Assembly (NCBI GenBank): GCA_964035575.1
Contig: OZ037863.1
Coordinates: 412,001-476,000, forward strand
Direction: 5' to 3'
DNA length: 64,000 bases
Origin: Rhynchopus sp. YZ270_cl-10
Lineage: Eukaryota; Euglenozoa; Diplonemea; Diplonemida; Diplonemidae
The notes under the pieces are model-generated. The model worked only from the letters and a program-made list of their open reading frames with translations, did not search any database and had not been told where the DNA came from. This document shows, one piece after another, positions 1 through 10,121 of this stretch (the first letter of the stretch is position 1; the number at the start of each line of letters is the position of its first letter). Both the position numbers and the translations under genes were made by a program.

Positions 1-2549
1 CCAGCAGGAAGGTTTGTGGGGGTGACTGTCGGAAGTGCTGTGTGATGTGCGGGTGTTGGTACAGAGGTACGAGGAGCGTAAGAAGCACCAGCAGGACGGC
101 TTGTTGGGGTGGCTGTGTCAGCTGTGGGTGTTGTTGTCGGAAGTTCAGAGGTACCAGGAGCGTAAGAAGCACCATCAGGCAGGTTTGTTGGGGTGGCTGT
201 GTCAGGTGTAGGTGTTGTTGTCGGAAGTGATGTGTCAGGTGCAGAGGTACCAGGAGCAGAAGAAGCACCGGCAGGAAGTCTTGTGGGGGTGGCTGTGTCA
301 GGTGCGGCTGTGGCACTTCCACAACTCCAAGCAAGTGTGAATTCTGAGTCAGGTGTGTACGAATAGAGAACACGCATAGTAATTATGAAGTTGTCAGCAA
401 CATTGAACTTCTTGTTGAAACTGAAAGAGCCTTCACCGGTGTGCAGGATGGCCCCCTGGTTATTGATAAATTGGAACGTGGCTGAGTACCCCCTGAAGAT
501 GGAGGCAGCAGCAATGTCAAGTGTTCCTGTGCAGGGAATAAGCCAATTGACATTCGACTGCTCCGAATACATCCGCTCATACGTCCCAGCAGGCGGCAGT
601 GTCAGGTATGTGGAAGCATCAAAGCCTGCTGCAGGCACAACTGCAGGTCCTGTGTTGCACACCCACTCGAAGGTGAAGACGCTGGCTTCATAGTAACTAT
701 ACCCACTCGTGTCGTTCAACACAACCATCATCTCACCGTTGGCAGGGTAAGTGGCAATGTAACGTTCCCGGCTGTCAACCAATGATGTCAGCACGTATCC
801 ATCACTGTTTTGAAGTGTCACTCTCGATTCGTCACTTCCGCTCCTGATGTTTCTGAACGTAACCTCAACTGTTCCCACACACTGAAATGTCCAGCACTCA
901 GAGTATGCTGCACGAATCGGTGCTTTGACTGAGGCAACCAACGGTGGTGATGACAGCGACTGACATGGGGAGAGTGGAATAAGTGTTGGTGGTGCACGTG
1001 TCTCAGGTGCAGGTGTCAGATCGTGTGAGGGAAGGTCTGGTCTTGTCCCTCCACAACTCCAAGCAAGTGTAAACTCTGAGTCAGGTGTGTACGAATAGAG
1101 AACACGCATAGTAATGATGAAGTTGTCAGCAACATTGAACTTCTTGTTGAAACTGAAAGAGCCCTCACCGGTGTGCAGGATGGCCCCCTGGTTATTGATA
1201 AATTGGAACGTGGCTGAGTACCCCCTGAAGATGGAGGCAGCAGCAATGTCAAGTGTTCCTGTGCAGGGAATAAGCCAATTGACACTCGACTGCTCCGAAT
1301 ACATCCGCTCATACGTCCCAGCAGGCGGCAGTGTCAGGTATGTGGAAGCATCAAAGCCTGCTGCAGGCACAACTGCAGGTCCTGTGTTGCACACCCACTC
1401 GAAGGTGAAGACGCTGGCTTCATAGTAACTATACCCACTCGTGTCGTTCAACACAACCATCATCTCACCGTTGGCAGGGTAAGTCGCAATGTAACGTTCC
1501 CGGCTGTCAACCAAAGATGTAAGCACGTACCCATCACTGTTTTGAAGTGTCACTCTCGATTCGTCACTTCCGCTCCTGATGTTTCTGAACGTAACCTCAA
1601 CTGTTCCCACACACTGAAATGTCCAGCACTCAGAGTATGCTGCACGAATCGGTGCTTTGACTGAGGCAACCAACGGTGGCGCTGAAAGCGACTCACACGG
1701 GGAGAGTGGGGTAAGTGTTGGTGGTGCACGTGTCTCTGGTGCAGATGTCAGATCGTGTGAGGGAAGGTCTGGTCTTGTCCCTCCACAACTCCAAGCAAGT
1801 GTAAACTCTGAGTCAGGTGTGTACGAATAGAGAACACGCATAGTAATTATGAAGTTGTCAGCAACATTGAACTTCTTGTTGAAACTGAAAGAGCCTTCAC
1901 CGGTGTGCAGGATGGCCCCCTGGTTATTGATAAATTGGAACGTGGCTGAGTACCCCCTGAAGATGGAGGCAGCAGCAATGTCAAGTGTTCCTGTGCAGGG
2001 AATAAGCCAATTGACACTCGACTGCTCCGAATACATCCGCTCATACGTCCCAGCAGGCGGCAGTGTCAGGTATGTGGAAGCATCAAAGCCTGCTGCAGGC
2101 ACAACTGCAGGTACAGTGTTGCACACCCACTCGAAGGTGAAGACGCTGGCTTCATAGTAACTATACCCACTCGTGTCGTTCAACACAACCATCATCTCAC
2201 CGTTGGCAGGGTAAGTGGCAATGTAACGTTCCCGGCTGTCAACCAATGATGTCAGCACGTACCCATCACTGTTTTGAAGTGTCACTCTCGATTCGTCACT
2301 TCCGCTCCTGATGTTTCTGAACGTAACCTCAACTGTTCCCACACACTGAAATGTCCAGCACTCAGAGTATGCTGCACGAATCGGTGCTTTGACTGAGGCA
2401 ACCAAAGGTGGTGATGACAGCGACTGACATGGGGAGAGTGGAATAAGTGTTGGTGGTGCACGTGTTTCAGGTGCAGCAGTAATTGGGCTGGTAGGTATCG
2501 GCACCGCACGCGACAGGGAGAGACACGACACTGCAAGGAGCCAACGCAT
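1..2549 (-). CDS. Surface glycoprotein, copy A (3' end outside window)
   Basis: Partial gene. The ATG at 2547-2549 opens a signal peptide (MRWLLAVSCLSLSRAV) shared with the copies at 7291 and 13118, and the frame stays open to the window edge, so stalk end, membrane helix and tail are missing. It contains three repeat units of about 244 residues; the same point of two adjacent units is 732 bp apart (1015 and 1747), which keeps frame. Each unit has two CUB-like halves: a Trp-x-x-x-Cys opening, alternating hydrophobic strands, and an ending Phe-Thr-Leu-Ala-Trp-Ser-Cys. After the third unit a Thr/Pro/Ala stalk of mucin type begins near 300. Likely a heavily O-glycosylated plasma-membrane protein. 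The CUB relation is by pattern only; ligand unknown. Confidence 0.8.
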   Translation of the reverse strand, partial: MRWLLAVSCLSLSRAVPIPTSPITAAPETRAPPTLIPLSPCQSLSSPPLVASVKAPIRAAYSECWTFQCVGTVEVTFRNIRSGSDESRVTLQNSDGYVLTSLVDSRERYIATYPANGEMMVVLNDTSGYSYYEASVFTFEWVCNTVPAVVPAAGFDASTYLTLPPAGTYERMYSEQSSVNWLIPCTGTLDIAAASIFRGYSATFQFINNQGAILHTGEGSFSFNKKFNVADNFIITMRVLYSYTPDSEFTLAWSCGGTRPDLPSHDLTSAPETRAPPTLTPLSPCESLSAPPLVASVKAPIRAAYSECWTFQCVGTVEVTFRNIRSGSDESRVTLQNSDGYVLTSLVDSRERYIATYPANGEMMVVLNDTSGYSYYEASVFTFEWVCNTGPAVVPAAGFDASTYLTLPPAGTYERMYSEQSSVNWLIPCTGTLDIAAASIFRGYSATFQFINNQGAILHTGEGSFSFNKKFNVADNFIITMRVLYSYTPDSEFTLAWSCGGTRPDLPSHDLTPAPETRAPPTLIPLSPCQSLSSPPLVASVKAPIRAAYSECWTFQCVGTVEVTFRNIRSGSDESRVTLQNSDGYVLTSLVDSRERYIATYPANGEMMVVLNDTSGYSYYEASVFTFEWVCNTGPAVVPAAGFDASTYLTLPPAGTYERMYSEQSNVNWLIPCTGTLDIAAASIFRGYSATFQFINNQGAILHTGEGSFSFNKKFNVADNFIITMRVLYSYTPDSEFTLAWSCGSATAAPDTATPTRLPAGASSAPGTSAPDTSLPTTTPTPDTATPTNLPDGASYAPGTSELPTTTPTADTATPTSRPAGASYAPRTSVPTPAHHTALPTVTPTNLPA

Positions 2550-2671
2550 TGTGTGACTTGACGGCACAACGCCGCTTGCCTGTGGGTGGGGTTCTGAAGA
2601 GTGTGTGGTGACCTGTTGGGTGGTGTGGGTAAGTGTCTCCAATGCGCCGTGCACGAGCCGCCCCTTCCCTC

Positions 2672-3064
2672 TCACAGCAGGTCCACGACGCTGGTCCACA
2701 CCTCTGCCAACGCTGATGATGCCGAGGCTGTGCACCACAACACCTTGTCTGTCCATGTGTCCTCTTCAAGATAGGTTGCTGTAAGGCAAGCAGACTCGTT
2801 GAATTCACTCATGCTCTTCAGGTATATCATTGCATCGGAAAGCCACGACCCTTTCATGCCGACACCGTTTATGGAGGTGCTTCCCAGGGTGGTGATGGCA
2901 ACCGGCTTGGTAGGCACAAGATTACGCACAACCGTGTACTGTGCGGCAAGAAACTGCTCCGCAGACTGCCAGGTGTGTCCGGGTATGGTGCTGCCGAAGT
3001 TTAGCCCATCCACCCCAACAAAGAGTAGTTGAAACGCGCTGAAACGCAGCTCGGTCGAGCTCAT
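2672..3064 (-). pseudogene. GH26 (beta-mannanase)-like C-terminal relic, copy A
   Basis: A 130-codon frame from the ATG at 3062-3064 ends 122 bp before the copy A surface gene. The order VGVDGLNF, a Trp-rich helix, Tyr-x-x-x-Arg, KPVAITTLGST and then MKGSWLSDAMIYL matches the C-terminal half of family 26 glycoside hydrolases, where the KP..I strand normally ends in the catalytic Glu. Here that position is Thr, and the N-terminal half of the barrel is absent, so activity is not expected. The frame is kept in three copies (also 9729 and 16609), which may reflect recent duplication rather than selection. Family assignment is from motif memory. Confidence 0.5.
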
Positions 3065-3376
3065 GCAAAGGATGGGGGGAAAAAAACGCAACCATCCGTG
3101 TTTTGACCATCATACTTGGATAAATGGGACATGCATGAGCATGTTATGTTCAAAGCATCTCATGAAGCATGTCATGCCACATGACATATCACCAAAAACC
3201 TTAGTAACGTCATCACCTTGCAGAAACCCTACTCCCCTACTCTCACCCCCCTCCCCCACGGTTCCAGACCTATTTTCCCAGGTTTACAGAGCTCACACTC
3301 CGGGGTACAGAACCACCCCAGAACAACGCTAAAAACCCTCTTCGCTTCACTCCTTACACCCACGCCATTTGTTTCC
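3065..3376. other. Intergenic spacer, copy A
   Basis: No gene seen. It holds a C-rich stretch on the plus strand (3235-3275) and is almost identical to 16981-17292, which shows that units A and C arose by recent segmental duplication. Confidence 0.7.
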
Positions 3377-3928
3377 TCAGGACTCTACAGCCAGAAACAT
3401 ATTTTGAAGGCGTGCCAATGGGAAGCCTTTTCTTTTTTGCAGTTCTTCTGTGAAGCCGTTTAGTCCTGCGAGCATGGTGTCGCAGAGGTGCGAGGGGGCG
3501 TCTGGGGAGAGCATGAAGTCTGCCTTTATTGCGGCGTGGGGTATCCCGCAGATGTGCAGGATCGCGGCAATGACAATCCCTGTACGATCGCGTCCTGCCC
3601 TGCAGTGGATGAGGAGTGGTAATGCGTCCTCCGCAGACACCACCTGCAGCAACGCCTCGCGGAGCCACACCCGAACATACTTCTCGCGTGTCTCGTATTT
3701 GTCACCCTCGCTCCGAGGTGGGGCTGGTGCAGGTACGTACAGCACCCCCTCCCTTTCACACCCCACCTCCGTCCCACATCGCCTCAAATTCATGACGGAC
3801 CTGGCCTTCTCAATAATAGTTGCAGGAGGTTCAGCACTTCGTAGAAGCGTGCCTGGCTTGATCCCCGCACAGCCAAACGCAAGCAGTGATGTGCCCACGT
3901 CACGGAAGTTTGCGTCGGAGGACAGCAT
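3377..3928 (-). CDS. Small protein tyrosine phosphatase, copy A
   Basis: Start taken at the ATG 3926-3928 (183 residues); the longer frame upstream opens only with TTG. Just before the start the minus strand reads a pyrimidine run, then CCACAG, a plausible trans-splice acceptor. The protein begins with FRDVG and IKPGTLLRSAEP, continues with MNLRRCG, and has the active-site loop HCRAGRDRTG at 108-117 (Cys109, Arg115). This is the layout of the Y_phosphatase3 group of atypical phosphatases, which act on phosphotyrosine or phosphoinositides. No membrane segment or targeting signal. The second copy at 17293 is nearly identical. Confidence 0.85.
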   Translation of the reverse strand: MLSSDANFRDVGTSLLAFGCAGIKPGTLLRSAEPPATIIEKARSVMNLRRCGTEVGCEREGVLYVPAPAPPRSEGDKYETREKYVRVWLREALLQVVSAEDALPLLIHCRAGRDRTGIVIAAILHICGIPHAAIKADFMLSPDAPSHLCDTMLAGLNGFTEELQKRKGFPLARLQNMFLAVES

Positions 3929-4130
3929 CTTTAAAAGCTGTGGAGTTTTTTTGGGAGGAGGGGACCTCAAGGGGGGTAAGTTGCTGTAGGCGTAGACAAC
4001 GGGGATCTTTCGATGGCGCTTAGGACTGCGGTATTGAAGGTATGGGAAATGCTATGAGTGTAGTGTGCGGTGGGATGGGTGCAGGGTCCTCAAGGGGGCG
4101 CGAAAAGTTGTTTTTTTTTTTTTTTTTTTT

Positions 4131-4300
4131 GCCCACCCCCTGGCTCCACAGCTCCAAGCAAGTGTAAACTCTGAGTCAAGAGGGTACGAGTAAAGGAGTG
4201 CATAGCAATGATGAAGTTGTCAAAGGCAATAAATTGGAACGTAGCTGAGTACCCCTGAAGATGGAGGAAGCAGCGTTCCTGTTCATGGAATATCAAAAAC
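4131..4300 (-). pseudogene. Decayed CUB-like fragment of a surface gene, copy A
   Basis: On the minus strand this matches the end of a CUB-like half-domain in the surface genes (the plus strand reads CTCCACAGCTCCAAGCAAGT as in the intact genes at 8134). It has internal deletions and sits beside a T run of about 22. Sister relics lie at 10204 and 18058. Confidence 0.75.
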
Positions 4301-5167
4301 ACACAGAATTACCCCACTCTTCACAGGATCCGTAAAAGAAGCACGAAGCTCTTTCAAACAAACGCTTGTAACGCATGAAGAAGACACAGAAAAAATAAAA
4401 CAACAACAGACCATGGTCCGTTGTGCAGGTGCAGTACCGAGGGAGAAGCGATTCTAAAAAAGGTACCCTCACATTATGATAATCAAGAAGAAGTAACCGC
4501 AGTTGGCGCAACATGACCAAAACCTTCTCCTCGCCTTTGACACTTCCCGGCACAGATAATCAGGGAATAAAAAAAGGTGGCAAAGATACGAGACACGCCG
4601 GAAGGGGCAAGTGGACAGGAAGCTCCGGATTCGCAGAACAGAAACACAAAAATTAGTTTCAGACACTTTCAAATCAAAGAAGGGAAGACGCAAGGACGTT
4701 CCACACATCCAATCTTTGTTGTCTGCATCCGAGTAACAAGGGAGTCTCTAGCTTAGCATTGCCTGCAGGCTTTTGTTCTTTCAAAAAAACACGTCATTTC
4801 TTGTTTTAGACATGTCAATTTCAGGAGACGATGATAGTTTAGGGGGGTGGGGGGGTTTTTTCACTGTAACCTACCGGGGTAGGCGTGACGCTGACTATAC
4901 ACGGTAGTTACAGGTAGCTGCGCCACTGGTACTGCCTCTTGCTTAGTTTTGTTGTTGTGGGGTTCCACACTGCGACGGGGCAGGGGGGACAGTTTCCCTT
5001 TTCCTCATGGGGAACACCCCCCAAGGTGTGGCAGAGCTTTTCAATGTCAGCGGGGGCAAAAAATATTCTTTGAGAAAACCCCAACCTGCCCCCCAGTGAT
5101 GTATATAGGTATCTGTATGTGGGACCAAATCCCACAAAAAACCGGAAAAAAAAAAAATAGCTATTTA
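4301..5167. other. Intergenic region without a gene
   Basis: 4301-4470 repeats at 10370-10640, with an extra ~100 bp there. 4471-4720 reads purine-rich on the plus strand. No convincing coding frame. Confidence 0.6.
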
Positions 5168-5280
5168 TTGGAGTGAAAATAAGTCGTTTTTTTCACCGAG
5201 TTGGTGTTTTCAACCCGAGTTAAAGTCACGAGGGTTGAAAACACCAACGAGGTGAAAAAAACGCTTATTTTCTACTCCAA
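5168..5280. repeat. Long fold-back (about 50-bp stem)
   Basis: The left arm starts TTGGAGTGAAAATAAG and the right arm ends CTTATTTTCTACTCCAA. The arms pair through TTTTTTTCACC and GTTGGTGTTTTCAACCC with few mismatches, leaving a short centre. It resembles a fold-back MITE; no target duplication was seen. Confidence 0.8.
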
Positions 5281-5356
5281 GACATAATTTTATCCATAAG
5301 TGTGAAGCTTTATTTTCCGAGCCCGCCCAAGTGTCGTGTGAGACCTGTAGTGTGGA

Positions 5357-6155
5357 TCTCCAGTGTCTTGCACCGCTTCTTCTGATCCCAACGCTGTTTG
5401 GCCTGTCGACGTACTAAATACGAAGACAGGGGGGCGGTGCCAACAATTTTCCAATGATGTAACGTTTATCTGATTGATTTATCGTTTGATATACCTTGTG
5501 TGTCCTACTTCACCTGCACACCCAAGGTTATTGAACGATACTTTCAAGCGATACTTCGTTATGTCATTGGGAGTACTGGTACTGGGTACCTGGGGAAAAC
5601 ACGTACGTTTTTGTTCGCGATAACACGCACACTTTTTGTACGTGCTATCTGGTGCTTCCCGGGGGGTATGCATTTCACAAAATTTCAATTCAATTCACAA
5701 CTTTTCACAACTATTCACAACTTTTCACTACCCTTTTTTCTCTCGTTGGTGAAGCTCTTAGACGCCGGCATTTGCATTTCCGGAATCCGTACGGCCAGTA
5801 GTGGGGTCAATTTGCCGAAATGGACAAGTTCTCGTCATTTCCGCACATCACACAGTACACAGGTACACAGGTACACCACATCACGTTCTATCTTGTGAAT
5901 CCCAGCGTACCCCTCAATGGGTGGGTCACCACCACCCCGCCCAAAAAAAAAAGCACACAAAAAAAAAATCAATTCACAACTTTTCACAACTATTCACAAC
6001 TTTTCACATTTTTTCACAATTTTTCACCACTTTTCACCAGCCTTCACAATTTTGTAGCGGTTTTCGTGTTGTGAAAATTTGTGAAAACTTGTCACATTTT
6101 GTGAAAATTTGTGAAATGCACACCCCCCGGGAAGCACCACTATCGCAATTTACCC
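5357..6155 (+). repeat. Dispersed repeat E, copy 1 (interrupted)
   Basis: 5357-5649 is nearly identical to 55746-56220 and continues at 6140-6155 after an inserted element. The two copies share a block with CGAAGACAGG, then a GTACT-rich spot, then the motif GCGATAACAC. In this copy the GTACT spot is about 25 bp; in copy 2 it is a 191-bp array. Confidence 0.8.
5650..6139. mobile_element. 490-bp terminal-inverted-repeat element, 5-bp target duplication
   Basis: Ends are about 30-bp inverted repeats beginning TGGTGCTTCCCGGGGGG, flanked by CTATC at 5645-5649 and 6140-6144. Repeat E copy 2 gives the empty site (GTGTTATCGCAATTTACCC at 56248-56266). Inside are many TTCACAA-like words and a module (5745-5835) also found at 41505-41595. 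No transposase, so non-autonomous. Confidence 0.8.
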
Positions 6156-6323
6156 TAAAATATATTACCTCCGCTGACACAGCTCGAGGGCTACTCCAAC
6201 AAGTTTGTAGCTACCACCATGCACGCCCCGTCCCAGTCCAGATACCCTGGGGAAAAAAAAAACTCGAAAAAAATAGGGTGAGTTTGGGGGTGTTTGGGGG
6301 CTTAAGACGGGTGAAAAAAAACG

Positions 6324-6376
6324 GTGAAAATAAAATTTTTATTTTCACAGGGTGAAAATAAAAATTTTATTTTCAC
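6324..6376. repeat. Two AT-rich 25-mers in inverted order
   Basis: 6324-6348 and 6352-6376 are exact reverse complements of one another (each begins GTGAAAATAAAA) and each is itself nearly palindromic. Confidence 0.85.
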
Positions 6377-7290
6377 ACCCCTCCACGTACTTTTGGGTGG
6401 GCGAGGAAAATAAAGCTTCACGCGCGTGGATAAAACTATAGAATTTCGGGATTTTTGCAATTTTTACCTTACCTTACAGGGCTCTAAGAGGGGTCCTGAA
6501 GGACACCAGAGCAACGCGACCCCACCATGAAGAGCACGGTCGTCAAGAATCCTAAAAAACGAGTCGGGATTCCACAAAAAGGGGTTATTGAGTGACTCGT
6601 GGTGTAAAAAGCTAGATTTTTACACCGTACCATGAAATTTTTTCGCCTGCGGCGCCATTTTATCTTATTTTTTTTGCTCCGCAAAAAAAAAATACAGCTC
6701 CCAATGTCTTCCTTTGTCAGCAGTGCTGAATTTTTGGGCAAAAAAACAAGCTGACCCCGATCTTGAAATCTGATTCCTGGATAGGACACTAGTTTTCCAC
6801 ACACAAAAACAATGACTGCCTCACACAAAACCACCGTTTTAGTGGGTGCTGGCTATATAAAACCCTGCACACAACCATGCGAAAAACCAAAAAAAGGGGG
6901 TTTCCCACATATTTCCCCCTTTACTGCACCACCACCACCCCTATATACATTACTGCTGCCCCCCCCCAAAAAAAAAATTTGAAATCGGGATTCCTGGATA
7001 AGACACTGGTGCTGACAAAGAAAAAAAAGTTGATTTGAAATACAGAACCCTCTCGTGACAGCGTACCTTGGTATGACCGGCTGTACCAGGCGGTGGACAC
7101 CCAAGCATGCAGTCCTACATCCATTTCGAGGTAAACATCTGATGTGCTCTACTCCCGCTTCCTCTCATCAGTCAGATGAAAGGGGAGCATTGGAGACACA
7201 GAGTCGTAAGTCCTGTGATGCAGGGGCTGGCCGGTGATCTCTTTCTCAATAATAAGTTATAACAAAAGCAAAACATCACTCTTGGGGTTT
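6377..7290. other. Intergenic region with dispersed repeat motifs
   Basis: 6575-6690 carries the pair TTCGCCTGCGGCGCC and GCTCCGCAAAAAAA that recurs at 63690-63840. 7024-7200 belongs to a dispersed family (TTGAAATACA then GTGACAG then GTACC) also seen near 32260, 52120, 59520 and 60005. No gene seen. Confidence 0.6.
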
Positions 7291-9606
7291 TCATAAAAGC
7301 ATCAGTTCCGCTGCAGGATCAGCCTGCACTTCTTCCGCTCCTGTGGGGTGCAGCTCAACATCCTCACGCGACATCTCAAAGAGAGGGTTCTCAAACTCCT
7401 TCACACGCTGCTTCTTTTGCAGACAGCAAAACGCAGCAACAACACACACAGCCACCACGAGCACGCCCACACCGATGCCGACATAAAGGACAACGTTGCT
7501 GCTCCCACCCGACTCCTCCGGCTGCGGTGACACTGTCACGTCGTCCGCAAGCAGGCACAGAGGCACACCAGTGGGGTGCACGTAGCCCTGTGTGTGGCAC
7601 ACACACGTCCCAGCATTGCACGTCGCCTTCGGGTCAAGCCTCCCACTGCGACAGTCTTTGTCAGCTGTGCACAGAGCCTTCACAGCAGGAGCTGACGGTG
7701 CAAAAGTGGCACCAGCAGGCAGGTCTGTTGGGGTGGCTGTCGGAAGTGCTGTGTCAGGTGCAGAGGTACCAGGAGCATGAGAAGCACCATCAGGAAAGTT
7801 TGTGGGGGTGGCTGTGTCAGGTGCAGGTGTGGGTGTGGTTGTCGGAAGTGCTGTGTCAGGTGCAGAGGTACCAGGAACATGAGAAGCACCATCAGGAAGG
7901 TTTGTGGGTACTGCTGTGTCAGGTGCAGGTGTAGGTGTTGTTGTCGGAAGTGCTGTGTCAGGTGCGGGGGACATTGGAGCATGAGAAGCACCAGCAGGAA
8001 GGTTTGTGGGGGTGACTGTCGGAAGTGCTGTGTGAGGTGCGAGTGTTGGTGCAGTGGTATTAGGAAGAAGAGAAACACCGGTAGGAAGGCTTGTGGGGGT
8101 GGCTGTGTCAGGTGCACCTGTGGCACCTCCACAGCTCCAGGCAAGTGTAAACTCTGAGTCAGGGGGATCCGAATAAAGAACACGCAGTGCAATGATGAAG
8201 TTGTCAGCAACATTGAAGTTCTTGTTGAAACTGAAAGAGCCCTCACCGGTGTGCAGGATGGCCCCCTGGTTATTGATAAATTGGAACGTGGCTGAGTACC
8301 CCCTTAAGATGGAGGAAGCAGCAATGTCAAGCATTCCTGTGCAGGGAATAATCCAATTGACACTCGACTGCTCCGAATACATCCGCTCATACGTCCCAGT
8401 GGGCGGCAGTGTCAGGTATGTGGAAGCATCAAAGCCTGCTGCAGGCACAACTGCCGGTCCAGTGTTGCACTCCCACTCGAAGGTGAAGTTCCTGGCTCCA
8501 TAGTAACTTTCCCCCCACGTGTCGTTGGCTACAACCATCATCTCACCGTTGGCAGGGTAAGTGGCAATGTAACGTTCCCGGTCATCAAGCAATGATGTGA
8601 GCACGTACCCATCACTGTTTTGAAGTGTCACTCCTGATTCGTCACTTATGCTGCTCATGTTTCTGAACGTAACCTCAACTGTTCCCACACACTGAAATGT
8701 CCAGCACTCAGAGTATGCTGCACGAATCGGTGCTTTGACTGAGGCAACCAAAGGTGGTGATGACAGCGACTGACATGGGGAGAGTGGAATAAGTGTTGGT
8801 GGTGCACGTGTCTCAGGTGCAAGTGTCAGATCGTGTGAGGGAAGGTCAGGTCTTGTCCCTCCACAACTCCAAGCAAGTGTAAACTCTGAGTCAGGGGGGT
8901 CCGAATAAAGAACACGCAGTGCAATGATGAAGTTGCCAGCAACATTGAACTTCTTGTTGAAACTGAAAGAGCCCTCACCGGTGTGCAGGATGGCCCCCTG
9001 GTTATTGATAAATTGGAACGTGGCTGAGTACCCCCTGAAGATGGAGGCAGCAGCAATGTCAAGCATTCCTGTGCAGGGAATAAGCCAACTGTAAATCGCC
9101 TGCTCCGAATACATCCGCTCATACGACCCAACAGGCGGCAGTGTCAGGTATGTGGAAGCATCAAAGCCTGCTGCAGGCACAACTGCAGGTCCAGTGTTGC
9201 ATTCCCACTCAAAGGTGAAGACGCTGGCTTCATAGTAACTATCCCCCTTTGTGTCATTGAACACAACCATCATCTCACCGTTGGCAGGGTAAGTGGCAAT
9301 GTAACGTTCCCGGTCATCAAGCAATGATGTCAGCTCGTACCCATCACTGTTTTGAAGTGTCACCCTCGATTCGTCACTTCCGCTCCTCATGTTTCTGAAC
9401 GTGACCTCAACTGTTCCCACACACTGAAATGTCCAGCACTCAGAGTATGCTGCTTGAACGGGTGCTTTGACTGAGGCAACCAAAGGTGGCGACAACAACG
9501 CTTCGCACGCGGCACGCGGAACAGCTGTTGGTGGTGTAATTGGGCTGGTAGGTATCGGCACCGCACGCGACAGGGAGAGACACGACACTGCAAGGAGCCA
9601 ACGCAT
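7291..9606 (-). CDS. Surface glycoprotein, copy B (771 residues)
   Basis: Start ATG at 9604-9606 opens the signal peptide MRWLLAVSCLSLSRAV; the frame runs further upstream but that part matches the non-coding leader of the other copies. Two ~244-residue units of paired CUB-like halves are followed by a Thr/Pro/Asp stalk of repeated TPAPDTA-type words, then an EGF-like module with six Cys (CTADKDC to PLC), a hydrophobic membrane helix (NVVLYVGIGVGVLVVAVCVV) and a cytosolic tail beginning CCLQKKQR. The tail contains FENPLF, like NPxY/F endocytosis signals, and ends in ELMLL. Likely a plasma-membrane or flagellar-pocket glycoprotein. It has one unit fewer than copies A and C and lacks the 125-residue cassette of copy C. 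Confidence 0.85.
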   Translation of the reverse strand: MRWLLAVSCLSLSRAVPIPTSPITPPTAVPRAACEALLSPPLVASVKAPVQAAYSECWTFQCVGTVEVTFRNMRSGSDESRVTLQNSDGYELTSLLDDRERYIATYPANGEMMVVFNDTKGDSYYEASVFTFEWECNTGPAVVPAAGFDASTYLTLPPVGSYERMYSEQAIYSWLIPCTGMLDIAAASIFRGYSATFQFINNQGAILHTGEGSFSFNKKFNVAGNFIIALRVLYSDPPDSEFTLAWSCGGTRPDLPSHDLTLAPETRAPPTLIPLSPCQSLSSPPLVASVKAPIRAAYSECWTFQCVGTVEVTFRNMSSISDESGVTLQNSDGYVLTSLLDDRERYIATYPANGEMMVVANDTWGESYYGARNFTFEWECNTGPAVVPAAGFDASTYLTLPPTGTYERMYSEQSSVNWIIPCTGMLDIAASSILRGYSATFQFINNQGAILHTGEGSFSFNKNFNVADNFIIALRVLYSDPPDSEFTLAWSCGGATGAPDTATPTSLPTGVSLLPNTTAPTLAPHTALPTVTPTNLPAGASHAPMSPAPDTALPTTTPTPAPDTAVPTNLPDGASHVPGTSAPDTALPTTTPTPAPDTATPTNFPDGASHAPGTSAPDTALPTATPTDLPAGATFAPSAPAVKALCTADKDCRSGRLDPKATCNAGTCVCHTQGYVHPTGVPLCLLADDVTVSPQPEESGGSSNVVLYVGIGVGVLVVAVCVVAAFCCLQKKQRVKEFENPLFEMSREDVELHPTGAEEVQADPAAELMLL

Positions 9607-9728
9607 TGTGTGACTTGACGGCACAACGCCGCTTGCCTGTGGGTGGGGTTCTGAAGAGTGTGTGGTGACCTGTTGGGTGGTGTGGGTAAGTGTCTCCAAT
9701 GCGCCGTGCACGAGCCGCCCCTTCCCTC

Positions 9729-10121
9729 TCACAGCAGGTCCACGACGCTGGTCCACACCTCTGCCAACGCTGATGATGCCGATGCTGTGCACCACAACAC
9801 CTTGTCTGTCCATGTGTCCTCTTCAAGATAGGTTGCTGTAAGGCAAGCAGACTCGTTGAATTCACTCATGCTCTTCAGGTATATCATTGCATCGGAAAGC
9901 CACGACCCTTTCATGCCGACACCGTTTATGGAGGTGCTTCCCAGGGTGGTGATGGCAACCGGCTTGGTAGGCACAAGATTACGCACAACCGTGTACTGTG
10001 CGGCAAGAAGCTGCTCCGCAGACTGCCAGGTGTGTCCGGGTATGGTGCTGCCGAAGTTTAGCCCATCCACCCCAACAAAGAGTAGTTGAAACGCGCTGAA
10101 ACGCAGCTCGGTCGAGCTCAT
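9729..10121 (-). pseudogene. GH26-like C-terminal relic, copy B
   Basis: Same 130-codon frame as at 2672, from ATG 10119-10121, with only a few substitutions. The Thr in place of the catalytic Glu is kept. Past the start the sequence diverges from units A and C, so unit B ends near here and lacks the phosphatase gene. Confidence 0.5.

Noticed and set aside
7527..8157. Plus-strand Cys-rich frames over the stalk of the surface gene
   Set aside because: Shadow of the Thr/Pro repeat on the opposite strand; the minus frame has the signal peptide, EGF-like knot and membrane helix.
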